Assembly: GCA_030248135.1 (NCBI GenBank)
Contig: JASANC010003839.1
Location: forward strand, 1 to 64,000
Direction of reading: 5' to 3'
Source: Theristus sp. LFF4_11
Lineage: Eukaryota; Nematoda; Chromadorea; Monhysterida; Xyalidae
DNA length: 64,000 bases
The notes under the pieces are model-generated. The model made no database searches, was not told the origin of the DNA, and worked only from the letters and a program-made list of their open reading frames with translations. Position 1 is the stretch's first letter. Every line of letters starts with the position of its first letter. Shown here one piece after another: positions 1-12,269 of the stretch. A program made the position numbers and the translations under genes.

Positions 1-1
1 G

Positions 2-196
2 GTGAAAACGGTGGAGGACATGCTGGAGATCGAGGGCAACCACGAGGAGCGCTCCGACGAGCACGGCATGATCGAGCGTCACTTCGTGCGCAAGTACAAA
101 CTGCCGGCCGACGTCGATCCGGCCACCATGACCAACAACCTGACACCCGACGGAGTGCTCACGCTGCAGGTGGCGTCGGCGGGAGATTTTTTTTGA
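2..196 (+). CDS. Small heat shock protein (Hsp20/alpha-crystallin), 3' fragment
   Basis: Last exon, or part of it, of a small heat shock protein; the 5' part lies before the window. The 64 visible residues cover the second half of the alpha-crystallin domain: a [17 protein letters not shown] strand pair, a DEHG turn, then the conserved YKLPADVDP and [11 protein letters not shown] stretches. Such proteins are ATP-independent chaperones that hold unfolding proteins and assemble through the C-terminal tail. Here the frame ends ten residues after the domain core at a TGA in an A/T run, so the usual tail with an I-x-I motif is missing. A MITE-like element begins 29 bp downstream, so the tail may have been lost to rearrangement, or it may simply be short. 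Family call is firm; completeness of the 3' end is not. Confidence 0.85.
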   Translation: MKTVEDMLEIEGNHEERSDEHGMIERHFVRKYKLPADVDPATMTNNLTPDGVLTLQVASAGDFF

Positions 197-224
197 TAAA
201 AAAATTTGAAATATTCTACAGTCG

Positions 225-367
225 AACTCCATAACATGTCCTTCGAGCTGATAGGTCATCACATGATTCTTGGATTCTATACCGATCAAACTCCCCGCCT
301 CCGCAGCTGTTCAGGCACAGAGAATGCATGCAGCAACCGATCAGCTAGATGGGTATGTTATAGAGTT
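225..367. mobile_element. Degenerate MITE, CTCCATAAC-type ends
   Basis: Ends are inverted: AACTCCATAACATG on the left, and a right end whose reverse complement begins AACTCTATAACATACC. The inner part carries AGAATGCATGC and a diverged CAACCGATCAGCTAG. A better-preserved copy of the same family lies at 21882-22012. No coding capacity. Confidence 0.6.
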
Positions 368-1867
368 TGACTGTGGTTTTTGTGAGAAACGTCAACTGTG
401 CTAAACGACACTGTTAACTTTTGATAGATAGGAGTGCGTTAATTGGTTGGTTTAGACGTCATTGATGAACGCAACCGATGTGGCGCTTTAGGATTAAGAG
501 CGAAATAGACATTCTTTGCCTCTATTGTCTGATCAGTTTCTCAGACAGTAATGAATTCTTATGCCTGTTGGCTGGTTGGACACTTGCATCGCAACACAAA
601 CGTGATGCGGCGATTGCAATCCACACAAAGGAGAATTGAAACTTTAACAAAAATAAACAAAAGGTCCTTTTCCGTTCAGGCTCGGAAGAAAGCGCTCAGG
701 GTTGCAATGGTGCACTCTATACCGGTTGCGATGGGCAGCAAGGAACCGCCGAAAACGATCGAAGAAAAGAAAGAATGAAGCAGATTTATGCGTCCGTTTT
801 TTTGGATCGCCGTGTGTGCTTTTTTCGTCGGGTTTTTGAGTATTCTGTTAAATTTGCAGGCATTATTATCGATTGAATCCACTGTTTTGAGTTTGTTTTG
901 TTTCGCTGAATTACTGGTATCACTGGGGCTTTTTTTGGGCGCATTCTGAGTCGGATTTTGTCATGTGTTTCATTGTTTCCATTAATTTTCTCTCCTTGTG
1001 ACGTTTTTTGTGAAAGTTTTTGTTCGAAACTCGAACCCTGAACAGTGCATTGTAAGTGGCGTTTTAACTGTTGACCTTGAAAATCAGGCGAAAAACTACC
1101 GATCCGGAGTTTCAGTTTCAGGTTCGATAGTTTGGCGGAAAGCAGACGGATCAGAAAAAAGGTCTATTCGGAAAAATCGCAATGCACCAATATGGATAAT
1201 ATACGTTGCACATTTTTTGTGTAAATTATTTCATCGATTAAAGTTTTGTCGTTGTTGTCTTGTTGGCCTTTGTCCTGTTTTCGCGGCAGATTCGGCTCGG
1301 AGGTTCAAAAGGCAAACTTGTAATTGAGCAACCTGCAAGTCCACTCTGAAAAACAGCATTTTTTCGTCAGCGATTCGAAATTAACATGACGTTGTCGCGT
1401 AAACCTGGTTGAAATGTTTTTTGCTTTTTTTGCTGCTTTAAAATACATGCCCTTGGTGATCCCCTGCATTTCTGTTTTTTTGTTCGTGGTTATTTGAAAG
1501 TTATTTTCCCGTGTTTTTTGCCATCATTTCTGTCAGTTGTTTGGTATTGGACAGCAAAGCTCATGTTTATGCCTGTATCGAAATAAAAAATGCAATCACA
1601 AAAAAATCGTTGCCGGATTTCAGTTCACAAAAAAAAGTCATATGAGGTTTCCATTCCGTTCATTTTACTAGAAATGTCTATCCAGTTTGTAGAAAAAATG
1701 TGCCGGAAAACAGGTATTCAAGCTGCTGAAAAGTTGTTTCATAATATTTATTTTTGCTTCAGTGCTTGCATTTTTGAATTTGGGGCACTGATTGGTCTTT
1801 GAAAGTGACAGGTTGCCACAAAAATCTGATTTCCATAACATAGTGACTGAAGTTTCAGTTCTTCCGA
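368..1867. other. Intergenic stretch, no gene recognised
   Basis: Only short open frames without family resemblance are present (for example 551-778 and 998-1327). The sequence is T-rich. It may include the CSTF2 promoter and 5' UTR, since the first recognisable CSTF2 codons begin near 1868. A TTTCAG acceptor-like site at 1853-1858 could end an upstream non-coding exon. Confidence 0.4.
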
Positions 1868-3685
1868 ATGTTGGGGAAAATAACGGAACAATGCAATCTG
1901 GCGGATTACCGGGAATGGGCATACGGGAGAGGGCTTGGTGGACCCAAAGATGGCCAACCGGGTCAGCTGCAGGGTCCCCCGAGCACACACCACGAACGGC
2001 AACTCCGCTCCGTTTTTGGTGAGTTTCTGGGTGAGAATTGAGAAGCCAATTCGGCCATCTTGTTCAATAATATTCGTATTTTGCGTTCATGATTCTTCTT
2101 CAACTTTCTGAAGTCAAATAGTTCTTAGGTTGGAAATAATCGGTAAATTTGTCAAAAAATCACCAGTTTGTCAAATGGCGCACGGCGACCAATCATCTGC
2201 CTCATGAGTGCGATTATTGCACAATATAAATAAACATGTTCTCAATACAACGTGCATAATTTAAATTGCATGTGAGCCATTAGCAGACTGGACGCGTTCA
2301 CTGATCTGGTTTGTCTATTGTTAAAAAAGTTTCCATTTTTAGTCGGCAACATACCGTACGATGCGAACCAGGAGGATTTGACGGCATTGTTTGGACAAGT
2401 GGGGCCAGTCGTGCATTTTCGGTGAGTGTTTTTGTTGCTTCATGGTTGCATCACGTTCGTGAGGTTGGTATCTACAGTTAAATCAGGTTTTTGCAATTTT
2501 CGATACAAGTCAGGTTGGTTTACCACTAGGGTTGGCACAGGAAAAAAAACGGTTTTTTTTCCGTTTTAAAACCGGTTTTTTTCCAGTTTTTTTTTTCTTG
2601 AAAAAATAAAAAACCGGTTTTTTACCTTAAAAATTTTCAAACTTCGTGGTCAAAAATCACAACTCTTCGTTTGATTGATAAAATGTAAAATTATATTTTT
2701 GAAAAAACGGTGCAGTGAACTGTCAAACTGAACTGGTGAAGCATCATTTTTGCAGAAGCTTTTGTGGCAAGGGTCAAGTGAATTACGATGAAGACAAGGT
2801 GACTGCTAAACTAAGGGCATATGCAGAGCAGGTAACTGACGATGTTGTCGATTTGCGAAGGGTAACTGATGAAATGTTATTTTTCAAACGCAATCCGCCA
2901 CCGGTTTCACTTTGCAGTTCTGCAAATCTCGCCCCCTAATCGGGGTCAGCTATCCGGTCTCCTTGCAACCGTCCCCCTCCCCGCTCCCCACATCTACACG
3001 GTCACTGCCCAGTCTTTGCTTTCAATTTATTGAACGTGCTGCTTTGGAAACCAATAAAAGCGAAATTAATTTGATTTGAAACAAAAAAATTGGGTAGCAT
3101 TTGGTGGCAAAAATAGCATATTGGGTCGGTTGTATGCCCGAAAACAGCATTTTTTACGCTGCTCAAAATTACTAATTTTGATGTATTTCCTATTTTGAGT
3201 TTAAGATGCCAAGTTCTGAAAAGTTTAGGAGCTGGGAAGCATTCGGTTTTTTATGGTTTTAAAACGGTTTTAAAACGGAAAAGAAACCGGTTTTTTTCCT
3301 GGCAATATAAAAAACCGGTTTTTTACCAACTCTATTTACCACCACGTAGCAGAAGAGTACTTTTAAAATATATGTGAACCAGATCAGAAAGCCGCATGAA
3401 TATCCCATTACACCACCTTCATGATGCTTTCCAGTGAGTTGTGGATTCAAACACAATTTCATTCGTTTCTTACAGAAGTTTCAAAAACTGTTTTCATCGT
3501 TTTCAGCTACGTTCATGATCGCGAGACGCAAAAGCCGAAAGGCTACGGTTTCTGCGAGTTCGTCGACCAGCAGACGGCAGAGAGCGCCGTGCGCAACTTG
3601 AACGGCGTCGAGTTTCGTGGCCGAAATTTGCGCGTCGATTCGGCCGTGAATTCGGCCGGCTCCGGCGGGCCGGGCCGCACGGACC
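1868..3685 (+). CDS. CSTF2: Cleavage stimulation factor subunit 2 (CstF-64), 5' part with RRM
   Basis: CstF-64 binds the GU-rich element downstream of poly(A) sites in nuclear 3'-end processing. Three exons join in phase: about 1868-2018, 2343-2421 and 3507-3685. They give the N-terminal [21 protein letters not shown] (RNP2), then [10 protein letters not shown], then [15 protein letters not shown] (RNP1) and [20 protein letters not shown], very close to animal CstF-64. The ATG at 1868 is the first in frame and gives a Gly/Pro/Gln-rich leader longer than usual; the true start is uncertain. The donor at 3686 is followed at once by a (GTT)n tract. The hinge, Pro/Gly-rich region and C-terminal domain are not found downstream, so the gene is partial here. 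Intron 2 carries a hAT-like element. Confidence 0.85.
2527..3334. mobile_element. hAT-like non-autonomous element with 8-bp target duplication
   Basis: The element starts TAGGGTTGGCACAGG and ends with the reverse complement of TAGAGTTGGTAAAAAA. It is flanked on both sides by the identical 8-mer TTTACCAC (2519-2526 and 3335-3342). Eight-bp duplications with TAGGGTTGG-like ends are typical of hAT elements. Subterminal AAAACCGGTTTT palindromes recur near both ends. A 75-codon frame at 2715-2939 shows no convincing transposase similarity. It sits inside a CSTF2 intron. Confidence 0.75.
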
Positions 3686-3693
3686 GTGAGCGT

Positions 3694-3826
<133 letters not shown>

Positions 3827-4335
3827 TTTATCGATGCCAACGCCAAGATAAATAGGTCATATGTCAATGAGTTTTTCGGATTCCAACAGCCAGAGGGCTG
3901 GGGAGCCTTGTGGGCGCGTTTATTAGTTTTTCTAGAGGGGGGGTTGGGGGGGTTGTAGGTGGGGCGTTAACGTGAGTGGGGGCTTGGGGAGTTGGGAGGT
4001 GGGGGGTGGTTGGGAATGAACGTGCGGGTGGTGAGGTGACGTGGGATGGGATTGGGGAAATTTTATTTTTAGGCGCCACTTGTAGTTTGTCGTCGCATTT
4101 TTTATCACATGTGTTCTCAAGAAGCGCATGTAAAAATCTAAATTCTTTCAGTTTTTGAATATACAAACTGAATTTGAACAAATTTTTGATTTGGATCTTT
4201 CCAAAAATGGAAAATGCTGACCCAAAATCTCCATAGCCGCCGATCAGTTCGCTCGACGAAGCGCAGGTGACAGAGAAGCTGATCGAAGCTGTTTTGCTTT
4301 TTTGGAACCAGCAGCCCCCTTCTCCGAAACCAGCA

Positions 4336-4457
4336 AGCAAACAAACAAACAAACAAACAAACAAACAAACAAACAAACAAACAAACAAACAAACAAACAA
4401 ACAAACAAACAAACTAACAAACAAACAAACAAACAAACAAACAAACAAACAAACAAC
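4336..4457. repeat. (AAAC)n microsatellite
   Basis: About 120 bp of CAAA/AAAC repeats with one interruption (ACTAAC near 4413). It lies between the CSTF2 and erlectin exons. The Cys/Leu/Phe/Val-rich minus-strand frames over it are artefacts. Confidence 0.95.
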
Positions 4458-4684
4458 GAAATACAACAGTTTCCGGCCCGTTTCAGTTTTCTTTCTTTTC
4501 AAAACAGGCAAGTAGACCCACCAAATAAAACTGAACATTTTTCCCGTTGCCCCAACATCTAAAATACCTTGATTTCAACTTAAAATTAACAGACACTGGA
4601 AAATACAGTCTGTTCCAAAAATGGTTGAATTTTGCGCAACGTGTGTGGTGCAGCTGCAATCAATTCGCTTTCGGTTTGTTTCAG

Positions 4685-5469
4685 ACGCAACCGAAAGGTC
4701 CACAAGTGCCTGCACAACCACGGCCGTCCTCAGCCAGCAAACCAGATGAAACGCCCGCTCAGACTGATTCGTCCGATTCGGTTCATCGATCGCCTGAGGA
4801 GATGATAGGAGATGAAGCGTTGATGAACGCGTTCCTGTCCGGCAGCTACTGTTTGTACGGCGGTGCTGGCTGGTGGAAACACGAATACTGCCACGGCCAG
4901 CAGGTCATTCAGTTCCACGAAGACCAACAGACAGGCGAACGCACCGAGGTGTTGCTCGGTCGGTGGGACGAACAGGCGCACCTGGCTTGGATCGCTGAGA
5001 ACCCGCAGAAAGCGCCCATCGTTGTAAGTCAACTGGACGCTTGCAATGAGAACGCCAAATGCAAAATCAGCCCGTCTTGTCATGTCAAATGTTCAAGCGC
5101 TGTGGCGCGAGTGGCTTCTAATGTGTTTCTTTTATATTTTTACGTGTTTGACTGATTTTTTCTGGCGAATACAAACAGTTGAGTTGAGTGAACTGCGTCA
5201 TCGACTTGCACAAACGAGCGACACAGGCGAACGGTCGTGTGCAGCAAGTGACACAGCTGTACAGCTCCGGTGAGTTCTGCGCGGACGTGCACAAGCCACG
5301 GCGTGTCGAGGTGCGCATGCGGTGTCGCGAGGCGAAGGGCAGCACGAACGCGGTGACCTTGTTCTTGTTGGAGCCGAAGACCTGCGAATACATACTCGGG
5401 GTGGAGTCGGCCATGTTCTGCGACGTCATGCAAACCGCCGACTCGGACGGACTCATCGGCAACAAGTGA
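4685..5469 (+). CDS. ERLEC1: Erlectin (ER lectin), C-terminal MRH domain only
   Basis: Erlectin is an ER-luminal lectin that binds trimmed N-glycans in ER-associated degradation. Two exons join in phase 0: 4685-5023 and 5227-5469. They give a Pro-rich linker, then the family hallmark FLSGSYC, GGAGWWKHEYCHG, QVIQFHEDQQTGE and GRWDEQAHLAWIAENP, then SSGEFCADVHKPRRVEV and LLEPKTCEYILGVESAMFC, ending DGLIGNK. The Q, R, E and Y positions of a mannose-6-phosphate-receptor-homology domain are present. This corresponds to the second MRH domain and C-terminus of erlectin. The signal peptide and first MRH domain are absent from the window. A possible 30-bp exon (about 4238-4267, between a TAG acceptor and CAG|GTGACA) could be linker. 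An in-frame stop just after 5179 rules out the nearer acceptor and favours the one at 5225-5226. Confidence 0.85.
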
Positions 5470-5786
5470 TCACACTGCTCACAGCGATCGCCAGATTGTC
5501 TCATTCAATCATTGAGTCTCATCTTTTCAGTTCCGTACTCCGACCAAAGTAATGTTGCTTTCATGTGCGCTGTGATCGACATCGACAGCGGAACCACGTA
5601 CATCGTTTTATTTGTTCACTATTATTGTCTTTGTGTATGATTGCTCCGTAGTCCTGTATTTGCTCAGACCACCAGAGCCACTTTTGTCATCTGCTGCATT
5701 GAATATTATAATGAGTACAAAATATGAGAATATGAGCTGAAAAATCCCAATCGAAACTAAATTTGGAAAATTCACATTTTATGGTC

Positions 5787-5962
5787 AGTACCGAAGATGA
5801 GGGGGTGGGTGTGTACCCCTGTACCCCCTAGCACGAACTTGCGCTCTGTGGGGGGATCCGATTAGCATCCGGTGCACCCCCTAGCAGGCGATCGGGGGTC
5901 CCACTCACCCCCTACCCTCCAAAAAAAATTTGGCACCCCCACGGGTAGGTACCCCCTACCTA
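5787..5962. repeat. Small C-rich modular repeat block
   Basis: Short words separated by CCCC or GGGG, beginning GTACCGAAGATGAGGGGGTG and including CCTAGCACGAACTTGCG. The same opening appears at about 43545, 51080, 54901 and 60314, linking this block to the large array at 42-54 kb. Confidence 0.7.
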
Positions 5963-6441
5963 AAAATGTTTGTCATATGTCATCTTCGATACTGTTTATG
6001 GTGTTTTTGTACTGTGAATCAAAATTACGAAATTTGAATTCTCAAAGTTGAAAAACGGGAAAACCTGGTAAATACCACCCCCTGTTTTGGCCTTGGTGTA
6101 AAAAACAGTTTAAAACCGTTTTTACCGGTATTAAAAACACCCGACCCAGCCCCAGATGCGACAACACTTTCTGTCTAAACGTAAGCGGTAAGCGATCGTT
6201 TTTGCATTTTGTCACGGAGCAGAAATAATATTTGTCATTGTTCAGAGCTCAAGGCGCAAATATTAATTCCGTTTCCACCTATTTTTGACCCCACAATTTT
6301 TATTAATACATTTTCTTTAAAAAATACGTCCGCTTTTTGTATGCCCGTCGGGCATTTCTCCGAACGTATGAAAATTCAAAACCCGGTGAGGTTGATAAAG
6401 TGAGCGTAAGCGTACTTAATTGACGACTGATCGTATTGTCA

Positions 6442-6510
6442 CCCTCGTGGCCTCGGTTGTAGAGCGTCAGACTCTTGTCTGTTTGTTCGGGGATCGAGCC
6501 TTGCCGAGGA
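6442..6510 (+). tRNA. tRNA-Lys-like sequence, probably pseudogene or SINE head
   Basis: The stretch has an A-box-like GTAGAGCG, a short arm CAGACTCTTGTCTG that would carry a CTT anticodon but with a shortened loop, and a B-box-like TTCGGGGATCGAGCC. CCTCG near the 5' end can pair with CGAGG at the 3' end. The anticodon loop is too short and the B box has extra bases, so an intact gene is unlikely. Confidence 0.35.
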
Positions 6511-9500
6511 GTGTATGAGTATAGGCACTAAATCGCAGAGAAAACTAGATGGGCACCGTACTCGACGGCGTTCTGTACGTTTTTTTGGGGTAGTCCTGAC
6601 TAAAAAATCGCCAAAAATTACCGTTTGTTGTAATACTATCGGTGTATATATTATTGGTGCTTCGCTTCATCTGCCAAAATTCGACGTCAGTTTTCCATGT
6701 GGACTTGGATTGAAAAACTGCTTGTGAACTGATCCTCTGACCCTGGCTTTTGTGAGCCGTTGGCAACCAACTGTGCATCTGCTTCCTGTGTCAGATCACA
6801 ACGAGACCGACTGCATCCATCCTTTTCGTCTGTCTGCAGTTTTTACGAAATCGTTTCGAATTGACTGACAAACAATAGGCGTGGTAATTGCGTAATTACG
6901 GCTGCGGGTGGGGATGATTTTTTTTGATACTGTGGAATGACGTTAGTTGACTAAACAAAGAAATTGTTGTGAACAAAATTGTATAATGTCGTTGTAGTCA
7001 GTTTGCTCTTTCCCTGTGGAATGACTGTTGTGTGTCCGCCTAATGCACTAATCGAATCTGTTATTTGCCATGTCCCTGGCCGTGGTAACTGGATTTGCGT
7101 TATGCAAGCATCCGCTTGTCAGATAATCTCAGGTTTCACGAGCTCCCATGGGTTGCTGCCACCCTAAGAGGCTTACCGTACACCCAAGTGTGATTCTTGC
7201 GACAACGACTTGAATGCCAGTGCAAGCAAAGCACATTGGTATCCGGTTACAGGTGCCAAACAAAAATTCCCCACAATGCTGCTTTGGTGACTTCAACCAA
7301 ACAGCTCAGCTGTTTCATCGTAATGCTGTGAAACGGCAAAGCATGACCACTTGTTTAATCGTGGCAACATTTATATTGTGAGAACTGAGAACGCTACGTC
7401 CTTACGTCGTCATTGTGTGAAACTTCGAAAGCTCACTGTTTTTTATACTGGATAATAATCTTAACATTATCATGTTGTCTCTCGAGCTTGCGATTTCGAC
7501 TTGCTCAAACCACCGTTAGACCTCTAAAAAATGGATGATTCCAATCAAATTACTCACGTTCAATCTGTCGTATTAGGTGCGTATTAGACGTGATATGCTT
7601 TCCCTGGTGGCTGGTTGTGTCTTGTGTGTGTGTGTGGTTATGAGATTATTAATCCAGGTGTACTGTGTGCGTTTCAACGTTACTATATTGAAAAAAATAC
7701 TCACTTGAATTGAACGTCGACAAAATTGAACATTCCACATGCGTTCGAAATTAGGGATCATTTCATCAGCTCGGTCAGAAACCATCTGGCCATCTTCAAG
7801 AGACCATGCAAGCAAAGCACTTGAATAAGACTGGCGTATTATTATCTTTATTTGCTCTACTTATTGTGAGGGTTGCTTTCGCCATGTGCTTGCTGGCTGT
7901 TTTTTCAATTTTTTGACAATCAATATGGTTTGTGAGCATCAGTTGCTATTATGTTGCTTTTATCCATCAATTATCGTCTTGTATTATGATGCAGCTTAAA
8001 AAACAACTCCTCCTTTTTATCGACTGTTGTCCTCACTCGACCTGAATACACAAAAGGTCACATGGATATGGAAGAATGGAGAACGTGAAGAATCAGTGCT
8101 GATGAATATGTAAACATTGTGCCATGAGTGTTCTGCCAGCTGACATGTGCGCATCGGCAATGTCCACTGCTGCTGCCCGATCCCGTGCACTCAAGCTGAT
8201 TAGCTGTAAGCATCTCAATGTTCGGCAAGCCTCAAGTGTACTGTAGCAGATGCCCGTCTTATATTGCGATCGCACGCATGCATGTCTGCTGTGTTCGATG
8301 GTTTCGATAGAGATGCTTTTCCGCGTCAATGCTTCGCCGGGATGTACGTACATGCGCGTGTGTGTTGCGTGTGCCTGTGCTACTAATGCATGTTGACACT
8401 GTGTGCTTGCATTCGGCTTGCGTCAATAACCAGGCCACACGCACACACGTGCCGCGGCGCCTCAGTCATCGCACGGCAACCCCCATGGCTCCTGAAAGCA
8501 GCAGCCGCCGCCGGTAAATAAATCTTTGCGGGCCAATAAAACGCATTTTGCATGCTTTCTTTTTCTCGTGGCCCGCACGCCGGAAGCTGTCCATTAGAGT
8601 CGCCCGCGTGCACCTGCACTGAAGGCTCTGCACAAAACATATAGTCTTGTCTGCCCTGAATTGCGGCCAACGCAACAAATGTATGCAACGTGTGCACTGT
8701 GCACTAGTTGCTCGGACACAGATTTTTGACGATCCATGCCTATCTTGGTTACTTTTTGTTGTCCATGGGCTGAGTCGGCCATATTCTGCAAATTGAACGT
8801 TATACGGTATACGTAACTGTAAGAACTCTGCATAACTACGCCCATGTCAACAGTGTCCAGCATGAGTTGTTCTTAATTCATTTTGCCCGTTTGTAAACGG
8901 AATCATGTCGGAAGTGGTCGTGGTGTGTGTGTAACAGACGCAGTTGTCTAATGTACCTGTACATAGGTATACATAAGATTGTGTTGGGTACACATGTCGA
9001 CATGTATGCGAGAATGGTTTTCGATTTGCTTAAAATGCTGCAAGTGACATGAAATGTGTCGACTACGGTAACTTGTTTATTATGCGTGGCGACTCATGCA
9101 CTCAGTGTTTCGGTGGTTCTACTGAGTCTTTCTCAAACTTTCTCACAGAATTAGCAATGTGGTGTGTTGCCGAGTAGCTAGCTGTATATTCATTACCAGT
9201 TCAACGTATTTGTGTTTATTTGCCAAACATGCGTATATTTGTGTGTGTTTGTGTGGCTCTCAAGCTTGCACATTTTAAAAGTGATAAAAAATTCATTGAG
9301 TAGTCTCACGTAAAAACCACCGTGAGAACATGTTTCATGCAGATGTATTATGCAAACAGATGTACTGGATCAGAGACAGACAAGGCCGCCAAGTCGCATC
9401 TGAAAACGATGTGTTTTTGTTTTGATGTGATGTTCGTTTGCTTTTTTACCATCAGTGTGAATATAACGTAAGCACCAATCTGGCAGGCAACGGACGATTT

Positions 9501-12269
9501 TTCATGTGTGAAGTAGAGTGCGTAAGTTTGCAGTGCGTTGAGCAAGTTAGCTCAGCATGGCTTCTCACTTCAAAAATCATAACACTTCGAAACTCCCAGT
9601 TGGATGAAGAAACATCAACTACTTTTTCAAGTATTTGCAACTTGAAAGAACAACTGTTCCTGGTCGGCAAGAATAAAACCTTGAGTTACACTTACATGTG
9701 TAAGTAAGCCATGGCACTTTGTGTGTGGATTGTTGGTTTTAATCGAGTGAGAGCACACATATTTCAAGCAATTGAGTTTCAAGCATGTTTTTGATTGAAA
9801 CTGCAGTTTTGCGGATTGTTACAATGCGGGTTTGAATACAAGTGGACACACATGGTGATTACATCGTACATTAACGTCACCTCCTGCGGTGTCATCATAA
9901 TCTTAACTGTCAACAGAACATTATCAATACAGTTTGAGGGTTGCCGCAACGTGTTTTTTATCATTGCGTCGATGTTTATACAGATGCGCCTTGTGCTTTG
10001 ATGTTTTTTTTAATGTTTTTAAGTCTTGTGGTGGCGTGTCTTGTTACAACAAACATCTCGCGTATTCGACATCGCTGCTATTTCCGGTATGGTACTGCCG
10101 TGTATCGTAACCGATTGTACTCGATTGTGCACCGTGACAAGTGTCTTTGTGTGTGTGTTTTTTGTAAGTACGGTAGCAGTTTCTGAAAAGTTAAAATCTA
10201 GTATCATCCTTTGCAGTGGCGCAATACTGTTTCCATTGAGTAAAATAAAATTTAACGACAATTTTCTTTGAGTGGTGAAATCGTATACCTTTGAATAAGG
10301 CTTCCTTCCAGTTCAAATGAGTTTTTTCTCTATCAAAATTGGTCCCTGATCCCGACGTAACTTTACGACAGCAAGTTCTTTTCTGTATCAATCTTCGCGC
10401 TATTACCAAAAAATACCTATGATCATTATCCATTTCGCAGTTTTTCACGTCATTTCCTAAGGATTATAGTGCACAGTTGAAAACGCACAAAATATTCCTC
10501 AAAGAATAGCTATACAAAATTATCACGTCGTTTGGCGGCTTTAGATTTGTGGGTAATTGCACGGTAGTTTGTTGTTCTATTTAAGCGCAGTCACTTTTTA
10601 TGCCATATGGTCAGCTTTTTATGCTTCAAAAGAGTGCAAAGAAAGGGAGAACCGCCGTGCCGAGCGAGCAAGCGTTGTACAACACCGGTGGTGATAGAGA
10701 TAAAGCATTTTATTACAAGCGCAAACGCTTCGACTTGAACGACAACTGTCAAAATGCCACCCGGTTAGCGCTGCTCTGTTTTACAACGAAACTGCGCCGC
10801 TGAGCAGCACTCGCTCTGTTGCTGGCTCGCGCAACCTGGCCAGCCAAATTGACGACAGCTTAATTATTGCGGCTGTTGTTTCGTGCCGTTGCAGATTTTG
10901 CCGCCAGCGTTGTCAGAGGCTTAGAGTCCACAGCACGTAGCGTGCGCATAAATCACCGTTCCAACGGGCTCTAAAGTTTGTTTAAGAAATTGGCAAGAAC
11001 AATCTGTATAGCTTGTGCGGACGTATGTATGTACGTACTTGTATGTGTACGCACAACTCCTCACACGTCAACCGCTACAAACAATAGTTAGTTCTGATTT
11101 TCTTTCTCAAATCCGTTTGAAAAACCATCCGATAGCGCAGCGGCACACAGTGGTTGATTGAGTTGGGACAACTTAGGCAAGCAAAATGTGCGTTTATAAG
11201 CTGCAGCATGTAACGTTGTCAAAAGTAGATCGAAGTTACAATACTAGTTTTTCTTTCCGCCAGAGCGGCAAGAAAAAGAACCGACGTTCGTTGCGTTTGC
11301 CTCAAAATTGAAATTTATCACAGCCTCAGAACGTGGCTGACAGCACAACCACAATATAGTTGTTAAAGATATCAACATGGCACAGATATCATAGAATTCA
11401 ATGGAGATATTGTACAACTGAATATAGCGGTGATTGATTACGTTACGTGTACGTGCATGTCAATTGGCGTTTTGGAAAACTTAAAAAATCAAACATTTCA
11501 AATGAAAAGGGGCGTTTTCGTTGATCTAGGTATTTTGTAAAAAAATTGTTGATCTTCAGCGACACAGTCTGTGATGAGACAATGCATGCTTGTGCAGCGC
11601 AGCTCACGTTCCTCAATTTGGAACTTCAGTTCATATCAGAATTTAATAAAATACAATGTAACGTGCATCTGTAACAATAAAGAAAATATTAGAATAAAGA
11701 GAAAAAGGAAGCTCGTATGTATATGTATGAACTTTTATAGTACATTTGCATGTAGTAAATAGTTTACATCGTATTCGTAATGTAACTAATTAGTCTGATT
11801 TTATGTTGCTGCGTTATTCACAACGAACTTGTTAGGACTAGAATAGTACGCTGCATGTTATGTGCACGCTCTTAACAGGCCTAAAATGTGATGTAAAAGC
11901 CGCCATAATCTAATTACAGTGCAGAATTGTGTGAAGTAGTTTGCAAAAAAAACTAAAATGACTGCGTGACTGACAAACGATAATGTGTCAGCAGAAAAAA
12001 AGGATAGAAAAGAAACACAAACACAAACAACATCCTTCACAAACAAGATAGCAGATGTTTGAAATAACAAGGAAAAAACACTGTAGTAACACCAGTTTCT
12101 TATTGTTATGTGAAAATGTGCCTGAATCGGGGATCACACCGTTTTGAATAATATGCGCATGAAACTGAACACACATAACTAGCATTAACTTCAGTATAAG
12201 ATCAAAATTAAAATATACAGAGACAAATAATGAAAACGGGAACGGAAACCAACAGAAACGGTTGAGGTT

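Larger units (their letters stand above)
5470..12269. other. Long intergenic region, no gene recognised
   Basis: About 6.8 kb without a frame resembling a known family. It holds a small C-rich block at 5787-5962, an AAAACCGTTTT/TACCGGTA remnant near 6100-6140 like the hAT subterminal palindromes, and a tRNA-like sequence at 6442-6510. Elsewhere it is TG/CA-rich with short open frames on both strands. It lies downstream of the erlectin exons and downstream of the Islet gene, so it may contain their 3' UTRs and regulatory DNA. Confidence 0.5.

Noticed and set aside
3864..4538. 224-codon minus-strand frame with repeated Cys-Leu-Phe-Val
   Set aside because: Produced by the (AAAC)n repeat, open in several frames at once, no family resemblance.
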